From Isoetes taiwanensis (lineage: Eukaryota > Streptophyta > Lycopodiopsida > Isoetales > Isoetaceae), in assembly GCA_021234155.1 (NCBI GenBank), contig JAJEKV010000133.1, positions 246,001 to 310,000 of the forward strand: a stretch of DNA of 64,000 nt, read 5' to 3'. This document shows positions 20,298 through 31,382 of the stretch, in pieces. Below the pieces are notes generated by a model. That model searched no databases. It was not told the DNA's origin and saw nothing but the letters and a program-made list of their open reading frames with translations. Made by a program: the position numbers and the translations under genes. Within the stretch, counting starts at the first letter, position 1. The number at the start of each line of letters is the position of its first letter.

Positions 20298-22292
20298 TCA
20301 TGAAGATAAATGGTTAATAAGAGAAAAATCACATCGCAGGGCGAATAATGCCACATGGCGGCGAGAACCAGCAATACAAGAGGATGTAGAGGGTAGCAGA
20401 GCATAGGAGAACTCGGGAAGGAAGAGAGCATCGCGAACAAAGGGTTGCCATGTGGAAGAGTCTTTAGCTAGCAAAGGCCACCACGGGGCAGAGGGCCATG
20501 AAAATACGATCAATGTGAGCTTGGCGTGGCAAAGGCGAGCATGATGTAACACATCAGGGACCAAGGCGGGAGGAGGAAAACAATAGTTATTGAATAATCG
20601 CCAATTATAGGAGAAAGCATCCGGGGCGATGCGATGGGGATAAGCATCTTTAGTGTTAAAGACGGGCAGAAGAGCATTGGAGGGACTAGCAAATCGGTCA
20701 ACATGGTGGGGACCCCACCGCAGCTCCAAGCACTGAAAAACTGCAGGAGAAAGAGAAAACTCATCAAAGCTGCGGATTTTAGATAAGTAATCTGCCCAAT
20801 CATTCTCAGAACGTGGGATCCAAACAGGTTCCAGGCGGATATGGTGCTGATAACAAAAAATGAGAACTTCCAACAACAGAACATGTAATACTGGAGAACG
20901 GGAGCCACCATTGCGCAAAAGAAAGAATACGTTCTGGTTGTCACCCCGGGCGATTACCAAAGAATTGACTAATAAGCCGATACATCTTTGGAGAACTTGA
21001 AAGAAGGCAAATAATTCCCGCCATGTTGAAGACTGGCGGCGTTGTTCCTCAGAGAAGGCACCAAAAAAGGAAAGCATCTCGGAACCAGGCACTAAGAGCC
21101 AACCACCCCATCCCTCATCGCTGGCATCAAAACCCAAGGTAGATTTGACAACAACAGGGGGCCATAACGGGGATCTATCAAAGTGAAGAACCACTGTCTG
21201 CCATAAGAGGAGTTCTTGACGCGCAAGTGATGACAAGGCAAAAGGCGTGTCCCATAGGTCAGCAATGCGAAGGTCAAGATGAAGGCCGTATGTCAGGGCA
21301 GCGCATAAGTGACCAAAGACTAGGTGCAAAGATTGGATGAACCCCAAGAATTGAGCAACTCTACGAGCAGTGACATGAGTTGACATCAGAAGCTCAGCAC
21401 AGATGGATAAGACCCTATTCTTTTTAGCAGCCGAGATGCGAAACACCCCCTCGTGAGAGTCAATAATGAAACCTAAGAAAAGGGTGCGACGGGAAAGACG
21501 GAAACGACACTTTTTCCAGGCCAAGAGGAAGCCAGCTTGCTGCAAATCGGCGATGATATGGGATTGAAGAGAATTTGGGGATGACTGGCAAAGGAACAAG
21601 ATGTCATCAACATAAGGTAGGCAACGGATGCCTTGGCCACGCCAAAGCCGAACTAATTGTCTGACAAGTTTGGTAAACACAAAAGGGGCCGTAGCTAAAC
21701 CAAAGGGAAGGACCCTGAAATTAAAGAATTGACCGTCTAGCTCGAACCCCAAGAAAGTGCAATGGGGAGGCCAAATGGCAACATGATGATAGCCGGATTT
21801 TAGGTCAACAGCAAAGAGAAAGTCATCTTGTTCACATAAATGGGGGAGCAATTCTAAGGACTCATAACGAAACGAGGGTGTCGACAAGAAGGTATTCAAA
21901 ACTCGCAGATCTAAGATAAGGCGAAATTTATTAGGACCTTTGGGGACCACCCCCAACGGGGAACAGAAAAAGGGGCGAAAAGGGACCAAGGACGCAGCAC
22001 CTGTTTTAAGAAGGTCAGCGACAGCAGAGCGGGTAAACTCTATATGGGCGGGAACAGACGAATGATTGGGTGCTAAAAAAGGAACTGAGGGAGGCTCGGA
22101 GGACCATGGAAGACGATAACCGAATTGGATCCAACTCAAAACTTGCTGTGAAGAGCAGAAAGATTGCCAAAAAGGTAAGGCTGCAAGAAGACGACCTAAA
22201 ACAACAGATGAGGAGGCTACATCATCGGAAATAACTGGGTTGATGCCAAGATGAGGGATGATGGAGGAAAAGGGTGAACATTCTGAAACCAT
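20298..22292 (-). CDS. Reverse transcriptase-RNase H of a tyrosine-recombinase retrotransposon
   Basis: This intact 664-residue frame copies element RNA into DNA. RT motifs are in order: FRLILDLRVLNTFL (123-136), motif A FAVDLKSGYHHVAI (160-173), motif B FRVLPFGLATAPFVF (192-206), catalytic YVDD (227-230) and FLGFII (272-277). RNase H follows with acidic residues in STLGFDASDEGWGGWL (384-399), SSTWRELFAF (421-430), ARGDNQN (448-454) and SENDWADYLS (495-504). The C-terminal tail WGPHHVDRFASPSNALLPVF (526-545) is a segment also present after RNase H in DIRS-order elements. The first Met is used, but the true start could be upstream or by fusion or frameshift with the preceding frame. The absence of stops contrasts with the broken recombinase. 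Confidence 0.92.
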   Translation of the reverse strand: MVSECSPFSSIIPHLGINPVISDDVASSSVVLGRLLAALPFWQSFCSSQQVLSWIQFGYRLPWSSEPPSVPFLAPNHSSVPAHIEFTRSAVADLLKTGAASLVPFRPFFCSPLGVVPKGPNKFRLILDLRVLNTFLSTPSFRYESLELLPHLCEQDDFLFAVDLKSGYHHVAIWPPHCTFLGFELDGQFFNFRVLPFGLATAPFVFTKLVRQLVRLWRGQGIRCLPYVDDILFLCQSSPNSLQSHIIADLQQAGFLLAWKKCRFRLSRRTLFLGFIIDSHEGVFRISAAKKNRVLSICAELLMSTHVTARRVAQFLGFIQSLHLVFGHLCAALTYGLHLDLRIADLWDTPFALSSLARQELLLWQTVVLHFDRSPLWPPVVVKSTLGFDASDEGWGGWLLVPGSEMLSFFGAFSEEQRRQSSTWRELFAFFQVLQRCIGLLVNSLVIARGDNQNVFFLLRNGGSRSPVLHVLLLEVLIFCYQHHIRLEPVWIPRSENDWADYLSKIRSFDEFSLSPAVFQCLELRWGPHHVDRFASPSNALLPVFNTKDAYPHRIAPDAFSYNWRLFNNYCFPPPALVPDVLHHARLCHAKLTLIVFSWPSAPWWPLLAKDSSTWQPFVRDALFLPEFSYALLPSTSSCIAGSRRHVALFALRCDFSLINHLSS

Positions 22293-22741
22293 GACCAGAG
22301 ATGTCAGAACAAATAAGCGTTAAACATGAACAGTTAAAAAACATTCATAAATCCCTAAAAACTTCCACCAAATGCATTACGAAACTCAATACGGATAGAG
22401 ATAGACGCAACGAAGCATGTCTAAGAAAACTAGACGCTCATCCTTCCACAAGCAGCCATAAAAAACAAACGGACAAAAAGCCTCTTAAGGAGATGACCAA
22501 CCAACCAAAACCATTTTTGCATAGATCAACTAGAAAAACCATCACAAGAATTCTTTTTTAACCTATGGAGCAATCGAAGACACAGGCATAGCTCAGTCAA
22601 TATCAAACTTCCAAGACTAGGCATACTCAACATAGAAGTGGGAAATTAACAACATGAAATAAAGTAGTCTAGATGCGAATCCAAAGAACATAGTTAGTAA
22701 AGCACCAAGTTTGCAATTCTTAAAGCAACAATACTATCGCA

Positions 22742-23851
22742 TCACATATTTGGGCGGGGGAACCCCGGCGCCGGGGCTGGGACTAGGGGTCCTGGTGGAG
22801 GGACTCCAGACGGGAAATTAGCAAAAGGGACCCCGGCATTCATACGTGCAAAGCATCTCTCAATAGAATGGTTGCCACGCCCACAGAAAGTGCAAGATGG
22901 TAGCTGTCCGCGCCGTGATGAAGGAAACTGTGACTGAGGAGTAGCAGAACTAGCAGGTGTGAGAGTAGCCATAGGCTTAGAGGAGGCTGGTCGCCGCTCC
23001 CGATGCATCTGACGTGCTAACTTCAGCTTGCGGGAGTCATCAGCAGAAAGAGCAAGGCCAGAATGGTCATCGAAATCAAAGGCAACATCATATCCTTCTC
23101 GGTCAGCAATGACTAAAAATTTCATGCGCTGTTGGGTGGCCACTTTACCTTCCTCAATGATCTGGAGTACTGCATCTGGGACCCTAGGAGATAATGCCAT
23201 CAAACGTGAATGCAATTCGCGAAATCTGTTCTCAGTAGCACATAAAAACTCATATTGATGACGAGAAGACTCCCGTTTAAAATTTGGCATCGAACGTGCA
23301 GCACGCTCCCGCACCTCCAACCGCAGGGCCTCAATTTGTTCATGAACAGAAGATTGGGCAGATAAAGATGTTTGCAAGTCCTGGATCTGAGACATCTGAA
23401 GGTGTAAGGTTTGAAGTAATTGTGGTAAGAGATCTTGAGAGGGCAAAGGTGCTGGATTCCCTATAGAAGGCAAAGGTTGACTCACACCAATGGAGGGACC
23501 GGCCGTGGCATGAGAGAACATCGGAGGAGGAGGCATGGAAACTGATGCAAAGGAGACAGGAGGAGCAACTCGAGAAGGCCCAAAGAAATGCAAACATTTG
23601 GGGCAAACTCAAGGAACCCAAGCTTGTAGCGCATTTAAAACCAATGGCGAGTGATACCAATGGGGGTTGTAGGGGTGAGACGGTAGAAACACTAGAGCTT
23701 GAGGTGCAAAGGATACGCTGGTGCGGCGAGAAGGAGGGTGAAGAAGCTCATCCGGAAGTAACCCGCTTCCTCTCTCACGATCGCGGAGGGAAGTGCGGGC
23801 CTCATTCGAGGTGGCTTGATCTGCCATAAGAACGGAATACGCACAATCCAA
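22742..23851 (-). CDS. Gag-like ORF1 with CCHC zinc knuckle
   Basis: The main frame (22742-23593, 283 residues) has a Pro-rich N-terminus and a helical middle. It also has the segment KFLVIADREGYDV...SADDSRKLKLAR (about 158-194), which resembles the conserved K-x-ADR-x-G-W...S-x-DE-K-x-I-x-R-A block of DIRS/Ngaro ORF1 proteins. A CX2CX4HX4C knuckle follows (Cys234, Cys237, His242, Cys247), typical of nucleic-acid-binding Gag. The same frame continues upstream to 23851 after one stop near 23609, so the N-terminus may be longer with a nonsense mutation, or the start may be the Met at 23593. It precedes the RT frame by about 450 bp. Confidence 0.8.
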
Positions 23852-23952
23852 AGCTCAGCGAATGCCCAATGACGCACCAATTCAGGAACCCGATTGTTCT
23901 GGGACTCACAATAGAATCTCTAGATAGGAGAAGCTGGTAAGAGTAAGAGTAG

Positions 23953-24120
23953 AGACTGGAAGAATAGTGTAAGACCAACAGCAGCTCAAGAGAACGCCGA
24001 TGAAAAGGCTGGAGAGAAACTTGAACCTATAAATAGAGGAAAACAGAAGAGGGAAGGTGGAGAGACGTCCCCATCCAAGGAATGATGGTTCTATTGCATT
24101 AGCAATAGAACCATGGCATT
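23953..24120 (-). repeat. Split direct repeat A1 of the coding retroelement
   Basis: The partner of 18883-19050 at the 5' end of the element (minus orientation). It includes the junction hairpin at 24085-24114 (loop ATTA) and ends in GGCATT. The next bases, CCTAGGATGGGTCC, begin the second element. Confidence 0.92.
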
Positions 24121-24535
24121 CCTAGGATGGGTCCTACAACACACATATACAGCCGAAAAGTGAAGTGGTGTTCTCATTGAGCTTTGTAAAACATTGAGTA
24201 CAAATAGATCCCTCACTAGGGATAGATAAATTTGGAAATATGAACTTTAAATGCTCCGAAACTAGACAATCATCGGGAGCATGATGATACTGAAGAATAC
24301 AACATAAAAGATGGTTTTATCCGCCACTTGGTCGATGCAAAAATGAGAAGACCTGGTGACTGCTTCTCATCGGGATGAAGAACCACGCCTTCTTAGGTTT
24401 TTGAAGAAAACCCAAGCAAATAGTTGAAGCACGACCCCACGCACTCTGGCAACCACAAGACCTTAAAAAATCCTGCAGAGTCAAGGCTGAAGGAAAAATA
24501 ACCCGTCAATGAGTTAGATGCCATAGGCAAGAAGA

Positions 24536-24756
24536 CTCGGAGGCTCCGGGGCCACGCCGAGAAAGAAACAACAGCCGACCAATCGGGAACCTTCCGCGGA
24601 AAATGACCCTCGCGGGAAAAACAACCGATTAGTGCCGCCGGAGGTCGCGCCACGCCGAGAGAAAATGAAAAAGAGTTATGCCTCAGAAGCTATAGCGCCA
24701 TGCCGAGAAAGAGTAAACTAATAAGTATGCCTCAGAGGCTACAAAGCCACGCTGAG
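24536..24756 (+). repeat. Three 26-nt hairpins in the second element
   Basis: Each of 24536-24561, 24682-24707 and 24731-24756 is 26 nt long with a 5-bp outer stem, one base, an inner GGC/GCC-type stem and an ACG or ATG linker before the closing strand. Outer stems read CTCGG/CCGAG, CTCAG/CCGAG (one mismatch) and CTCAG/CTGAG. The inner stem of the third is GGCT/AGCC. A shortened relative lies at about 24633-24658. Confidence 0.75.
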
Positions 24757-24847
24757 GAATTAAAGAATGCAAATTAAAAGGACATAGAACAGAAAAGAAA
24801 AAACGAACACGATCAAATGCAAATAACCATCAAGGGAGGGAGGGTGA

Positions 24848-25004
24848 GGGAAACTGATAGGATAGAGAAGAAGGAGAATTCTAGCTCAAGAGAACGCCGA
24901 TGATAGAACAATGAAGAAAGGCTGAATAAATAGGAGGAGTGACAAAGGGACGTCCCCATCCAAGGAATGTCGGTTCTATTGTCGCCGCAATAGAACCGGG
25001 CATT
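24848..25004 (-). repeat. Internal split repeat of the second element with junction hairpin
   Basis: It matches 31383-31540 closely ('gatagagaagaaggagaatt' through GACGTCCCCATCC to the hairpin) and more distantly 18883-19050. Its hairpin (24971-24981 / 24988-24998) has stem CGGTTCTATTG with a 6-nt loop TCGCCG. Confidence 0.88.
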
Positions 25005-25108
25005 CCTAGGATGGGTCCTATGACAGCATATACAAAGTCGATAGAAGAGGAACAAACTCAAAACTACTCAAAGATGGAGACCTAAAAGAAGAGAAGCTAA
25101 AGAGAAAT

Positions 25109-26820
25109 ATAGTATAAAGAAAGGGAAAAACGAGTCTACAAGGGTCACTGAAAAAGAATGCACAGATAAGGCTGATGGGACAGCGGAACAAAATGGATCT
25201 AAAAATGGCAACAACAAAGGCACAAGAAAAGACAGAACATCGAAAGAGCCGATGGGAGGAATGAGGAGTGAAATAGAACACATAAAAAGGAAGAACATAA
25301 TACGGTAGAAAGGGGCCAGGTAAGTGGGAGCCAGAATGGATAGTGGCATGGAAAACAAAGCGATTAAGAAAACAGGCAAGTGAAGCAAAGTAAAAGGTCG
25401 GAAAAAGAGAGTGGAAAAGAAAAAGTGGAGAAGGTGGACGGGAACAACTCAGCAGGAAAAGCGGACGGAGAAAAGGAATCAATGATCCACATCGTTAACT
25501 AATAAACAATGAAAAAACACACACAATACAAATGAATACATGAAACAAAAGGAAGGATAGAAACACGAACCAACAAGGAACTAAAAGAACAAAAAGAAGT
25601 CAACAAAATTGCCTAACAGAGAGTGAACAAAAAATGAGCTAGAGACCAGAAAAACATGACTAATATGGTATCAAACGGGATGGACCAATAGGTGGAAAAT
25701 TAACAGTATCCAAAACTACACATATAGGGAGCAAGGGTAACAGAAGAAGTCCTAAGACGTTGAAACAAACGGTACTAACGTGAACCCGAAGGAAGTAACC
25801 TAACTCACAGAGACAACAAGAGACAACAACCGAAGAGACCGAAGAATGGGACCACAAAAAGGATAAGAAAGTGAACAAGTGTTGCACAAAGGCAAGAGAA
25901 TCGAAGCAAAAAAGAGGGGCCCAAAAGGGGAAATGCAACTGCAAATATGATGACTAAAGCGAAAGATAGAGAACTAGGAACAACATGACCAACAACCGGA
26001 TAGGTGACTCTATAAATGAATGGCTCAATGAGGATAAAAGATGACCTAAATATGTGCAACTGGAAAATAAAGTCAACGAAGGTCCACAACTTGCAAACAA
26101 CACCCAGAGGATCTCCAATGCCAAGAAGATAGATAAAATAAAAATTAAAAAATGGAGAAAAAAGGGAATAAAGAGAAGACAGAGACAAAGGAACAATGAA
26201 GAAGCAGAAAGAGCAAGTAATACCGGAAATTCAAACAATGGAATGTATAAAAATGAAGGAGAACATGATGGAACAATGCTATAAGCGATGGAAAAACGAA
26301 CATAAGAATGAAGGAGACAATGGAATAGTGCAGTAAGAGATGAAGGAACTTATGGGACAACAACAGACAGAGCCACGAATGTGATGTCATCATCAAAGTA
26401 ACGATTTCAAATGACTAATGTACCAAATAAATACTACACTAACAAAGATACTATAGAAGCAAACTATCCTAACTAGCAATAGAAAAGGAGCAAGAAGACA
26501 AAGAAACCAAAGAAGGAACCAATGCAACTAATATAATAATAATGTCACTAGAGTTAAACAGAACAATAAGCTAAAGGAAATAAATTAAGGAAACAATGCA
26601 AACACACCCAAATAAAGAAATGATATCAAATGGAGCTACCGAGATAATGAAGAGGGTATAGCAAAATAGAGCGCACCAAACCCATAATGAAGCATGTTGA
26701 ACCTAGTAAAAGCGATTGAAAATGTGGTATAAAGAAAGGAAGAAACGAGTCTACAAAGGTCACCGCAAAGAAATAGAATGCACAAATGAAGCTAATAAGA
26801 CGCATGGAACAAGTGACGTA
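25109..26820. repeat. Internal ~90-bp repeat pair in the second element's body
   Basis: The sequence near 25109 (gtataaagaaagggaaaaac, 'gagtctacaagggtcac') recurs near 26726 (gtataaagaaaggaagaaac, 'gagtctacaaaggtcac') with scattered differences, about 1.6 kb apart. The body may have grown by internal duplication. No coding signal accompanies it. Confidence 0.7.
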
Positions 26821-26999
26821 GAAACAAACACCCAAATGACCCAAGTGACCCAATATAAAACACCCAGAAACAAACAAATCTACTCATAGACTGGAACGAT
26901 TGGAGATAAAGGCACCAAGTACTACTTGGAAAAAGGGATAATATGGAAAAAAGATGAGCAAACGAGGGTAAAAAGCACATTTAGATAATGAAGCAATGG

Positions 27000-29900
27000 C
27001 AAATGGATGGATTAGAATAGCAAAACAAGTCCAGGGAAAATAGAATACCTGGAATGATGATATCAAGAAAAGAAACAGACCTAGAGCAAACTGGACAACT
27101 GTGATTAACCGGACCAAGCATAGAAAAATTTTTAGCGCACTTGGCAAAGGTGCACAACTCGCAGTTAGAAGCATAGAAAAGTTATGCAAAAGACACCGAG
27201 TGAAACAACTAAAATAACGACATAAAAGGAGCCAGAGGTATCAACAACGAGTAAATGGCACAAAGGGATCACATATCTATGTGAAGCAAAAGTCAATCTG
27301 AAGCAAAGGACTAAATGTTGCATGCAAAAGGATCAAAAGAACTTATGAAAGTATAAGGAAAATGCCATAGGGACAATGGGTTACTGAAACAATGTCATGA
27401 ACAAGAACTTACCAAGCAAAAGGACGAAACTAGGACCCATATCGCCAATTGGAATAGTTGCACAACTGGCACCGAGACGAGAAAGCTACTGGCGAAATGC
27501 TAGAGGTAACATCAGATTTCCAACAAACCACGAACAATATACATGATATCCTATGCATGGATCAAAAGATCAAATGAAACAAATGAGTTATAATGCTAAA
27601 AAGGGATTAGAGAAGCAGAATGCATTAGCTAAAACCAGATATGCACATGTACAAAGCCTAAAGTACAACAAAAAAGCCATGTGGTACAAGCATTATCTAC
27701 CCAATGTGGCATGGGTAATGTAAAAACGAATTTCGAAGCAAAAAAGCAAAGGAATTAATGGAGAACAAAGAGAGTTAAAATAAATAAATAAATAAACAAA
27801 ACAGAATAGGCAACATGACAAAAAACAAAAAACGTATACAAAAATGAATGACTCCAACACAGAGATAGGAAAGAACCCAAGTATATGTATTCAAATTGAT
27901 GAAGTAAAGAAGGATAACCACTTGCAAATGATGCCCCAACTGTGGACGTGATCTTCGTAAAAGAGAAGCACGTGGAGAAGATTGCAACCATGTAACAAAC
28001 CACAAATGACACGTTATCTAAACTTTACAACAATCGAGCAATAAACGACCCATTAACATACATCCATACAAAAAGCACTAAAAAGAATGAACCAATGAGA
28101 CCATGTGAAAACTCATTTGAAGTAAAGGTCCAATATATGCCATCGAACTGTGCACATCTTGGCTATTGTATTTACCAAATGTGCACCTCAAATAAGGCCC
28201 ACAACTCGCATCCTATGGGAATTAAAAGGCAAAAGTTATGAATGCCAAAGAAAAACATTTTTAAGCCAAATAGACCATCTAAGCCCCGGCCCTAACTAGA
28301 ACCAAGGTCCCAACTAGCGAACCAACCAAACTATACGGGAGAATTGAGGAAAAACAAGTGGAACGATAAGATAGAAGACAAGTTGTAGAAGCCACGAGAT
28401 ATAAAGAATATACCTGGTTATGAAAATCCATGTAGGATTGCGATGACTACCATATAGTTCCAAAACCAGAAAAAGACAAAAAAAGACGATTGTTCGTAAA
28501 AACCTACATGCTTCATTAGGAAAAGTGAACCGACCATATACTATTAAAATGATGAGTTCAAGAAGTACATAAGATGATAAGATACAAATGCTAAAAAAGT
28601 TCATCGACATCATCACGCAAAGATCAATCCATGGACCCCAGGCCCTTTTTAGGAACATGTACTAGGCCAACGACCATACGAGACTTGGAAACAAGGTATC
28701 AAGTCCCTAACTGGCTTGGCTCAAAACAAATTTGGAACCACAAGTGCAAGGAAACAAATTAATAAGTCAAACCAATGCCAGATCCATCTTGCACCAGGAG
28801 GGAAGGCCATGTGATAAGTAAAGGACACAAGGCAAATGCATATGAGATCAAGACATAAAAACCACAAAAGGATGTAAATGCCATAATATACTAAAGCAGT
28901 ATTTTAGGAGCCGTGTCCTCCCTTGATTACAAACAAACAGAAACTAGCAAGGCGGTGGTCCATGGTCCTGGGACGGTACTTTATCAAACTATATCACGTG
29001 GCAAACAAACAATAAAACAAGAAACCATGTTAGAATTTGACATAATAGTCTGCCTTATAACTAGAAGAGACATGTACCCACAAAGAAATCCGAGATAATA
29101 GCATACAGAGGTAACCATGGATAACAAGAACGACATGGATATAGAACGACATGGATTTATTTAAAAACTGCCGTGGGACCAAACCCATGGAAAAACCGGT
29201 GAGGATCTAATCATATAAAGAATATCACGTGCTCTTAATCGTGCATCACCTATCTTAGAGACAAATGTCGCTTTATTGAAATCACCCATACTCAGGCCAC
29301 TTATCATACACGTTACCAGAACTTGTCTTTGATACCAAAGATCATGTGTTGTGTGACAAATCCATGCATAACAAATAAATCCCTAAAATTGAACCTATAC
29401 AATCATACAAGCTGGAAAAACAAGAGGTTCTTTATCTGCAAAGATGAATTCCATGGAAGATATGTACATGTTATAACAAAAAAGACCGAGAATAGATCCT
29501 AACCCGTAGCATAATCATGTAGATGCATGTCGCCTAACACATCTAGCAAATTGTACGACCCTCGCCCATGACAATCACTAGCCTTTAATCAATGAAGACC
29601 TATGCTACATGCCCATTACCAGAAAGCAAACCGCCTCGCAAAAACTACTAGAAAATAACTAGCAATGACTTAGGCCTACAAAACGATAACAAAAGCACTA
29701 CAACAATGCAAAAATTATCATGCAACCTACCATGTAAAAAGAATGACGAACATGCATGCCCTACCTTTTCCATGTAACGAGCTAAGATAGCTATATCATG
29801 CTTGCAGCCCCTAGCTTTTGACATGCATCAAGGACATCAAAACTAGGCTTCAGGAACATCCAAAAACAAGGCAATCATTATGGATCTACACCTATGCAAT

Positions 29901-31378
29901 CGGATGCACTTTGTGTATCTAAGTACAAGTAAATCATTGACCGGGTAGCTCCTAGACAACCCACGTAGCGGTACCGCCTGTTCTTGGACAAACATAAAAT
30001 CTAGCCGCATCGGCACTTATGCAACCATTACAGAAAATACTGGAAGATTATAAGCAAACACCTTGGCCACACTATGCCCTAAGAGCTTGCAAAAGAAAAT
30101 GCCACAAAATACAAAAACGGCTTAACATTTTCAATTCAAGTTAACAATAGCCGTTTATATAGTACTATGCAATAGATAGTCAAATCAATCCAATTTCTAA
30201 GAAAGATTTTACCAAGACTTCAAAGAATTCTATCAAATCTAAATACTCAAATGGATCAACTTTGTTCCTTTAATGATCATATTACAGCTACAATATCTAT
30301 CCGTCTTAAAATCATCATCGATATCCGAAGATCCAAGGTGAACTAGACTTTCAATCATATTCTTTTATTGTGGCGGCCCGGCTATAACAGACCTATGAAT
30401 CGATCTTGCAACACATTGATATTTATCAAGAGAAAGCCAGATATCTTTTAGCCTTTCTTCCATTCATCTTTTTACCTCACGCATGCAATTCATACGATTA
30501 TAGAACCTCCCATCACGAGCACTCATCCTTGTCCATTTGTTTCCTCGCGGTGCATTCATCGCCTCCATCCATAGCTCTTTTGATAGGAAAAAATCGGGCC
30601 ACTCGGGTTTCGCATCGCATCATAAATACTTGTCACAAGTAAAACTCTTTGGCACTTCGCCAAACTGCAAGAAAAAGGCGTAAGCCTCGTTAGAATCCCC
30701 GATTAGTGATGGAGATCCGCAATAGCCACGGGAAAATAGAAGCTAGAAGCGAGGAGGCCTCTTTGCAATGAAATGGTTCACCAAAGGAAGCTACCATGAG
30801 GTCGGAACCCGCCTCTATTCTCAAACCATTTGATGCATGCATCCTTAAGCGACATAGGCTCGATCGAAAATCAGTTGCTTTGCAAGAAACGAGCGATATA
30901 GGAACAAAGGGTTTAATCATCAATCGTTTCAACCATTCTAAATCGATGGGTAGGCGGTCCGGCAGGAAAGGATTAGGGAAAAAAAGGCTTCGACGGCATC
31001 GGAATGGCCACATCAAGAAAAAAAAAATGAAGCGAAAAACCAAAGCCCCAAATCGTTTAAAAATCCATGCCACAAAAAAAGACGAGAAGAGAATAGCAAC
31101 TTATCTAGAAAAAATCACTCCATATTGTTGAAGAACGAATCGCTGTCGAATCTTGGCAAACAAAATCAGACGAAGTTTCTCAAACTACAAATCCATAGTC
31201 GGCCAAAGACCACCGATCCAAAGCCAAATCCAAAAAGGTGAGAACTACCCGTGTACTCAATAAGCGTGAATGCCTACTTCTTAATCTGCCTAAAACACCT
31301 AACACCAAAAGTAATCGGAGACACGATAGGGAGAATAGAATAGAATAGGAATAGACGAACAGAATAGAATAGGAATAG
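27000..31378. other. Remaining body of the second retroelement, no gene seen
   Basis: A-rich + strand with short open frames only. The basic frame at 30796-31131 (Lys/Arg-rich, no domain recognised) and the minus frame at 28314-28658 have no identifiable family. An AGAATAGAATAGG simple-sequence stretch lies at about 31333-31380, just before the terminal repeat. Confidence 0.5.
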
Positions 31379-31382
31379 GGTA

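Larger units (their letters stand above)
18131..24115 (-). mobile_element. Tyrosine-recombinase retrotransposon (Ngaro/PAT-like), coding copy
   Basis: A roughly 6-kb element transcribed on the minus strand. It carries gag-like (22742-23851), RT/RNase H (20298-22292) and recombinase (19104-20142) regions. Its repeats are split, not LTRs. 18883-19050 repeats 23953-24120 with one difference, in the hairpin loop. The block starting GCATTCCTAGGATGGGTCCT at 18131 is repeated in part at 19046-19086. In DIRS-order elements of the PAT/Ngaro group such A1-body-B1-A2-B2 repeats template a circle that the recombinase integrates without target duplication. The layout here is that order read on the opposite strand. 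A second element begins directly at 24116. Confidence 0.88.

Noticed and set aside
18131-24120. Classical LTR retrotransposon
   Set aside because: The repeats are split and not equal terminal repeats, there is no protease or DDE integrase, and a tyrosine-recombinase motif set (HxxR, HGRW, Y) is present.
25018-26980. Hydrophobic minus frames (for example 25018-25482) as possible membrane proteins
   Set aside because: They lie in the A-rich body of the second retroelement, appear in overlapping frames, and Phe/Leu/Ser richness follows from T-rich codons.
30796-31131. Basic 111-codon frame as a ribosomal-protein or DNA-binding gene
   Set aside because: Lys/Arg richness comes from A-rich DNA; no recognisable family motif.
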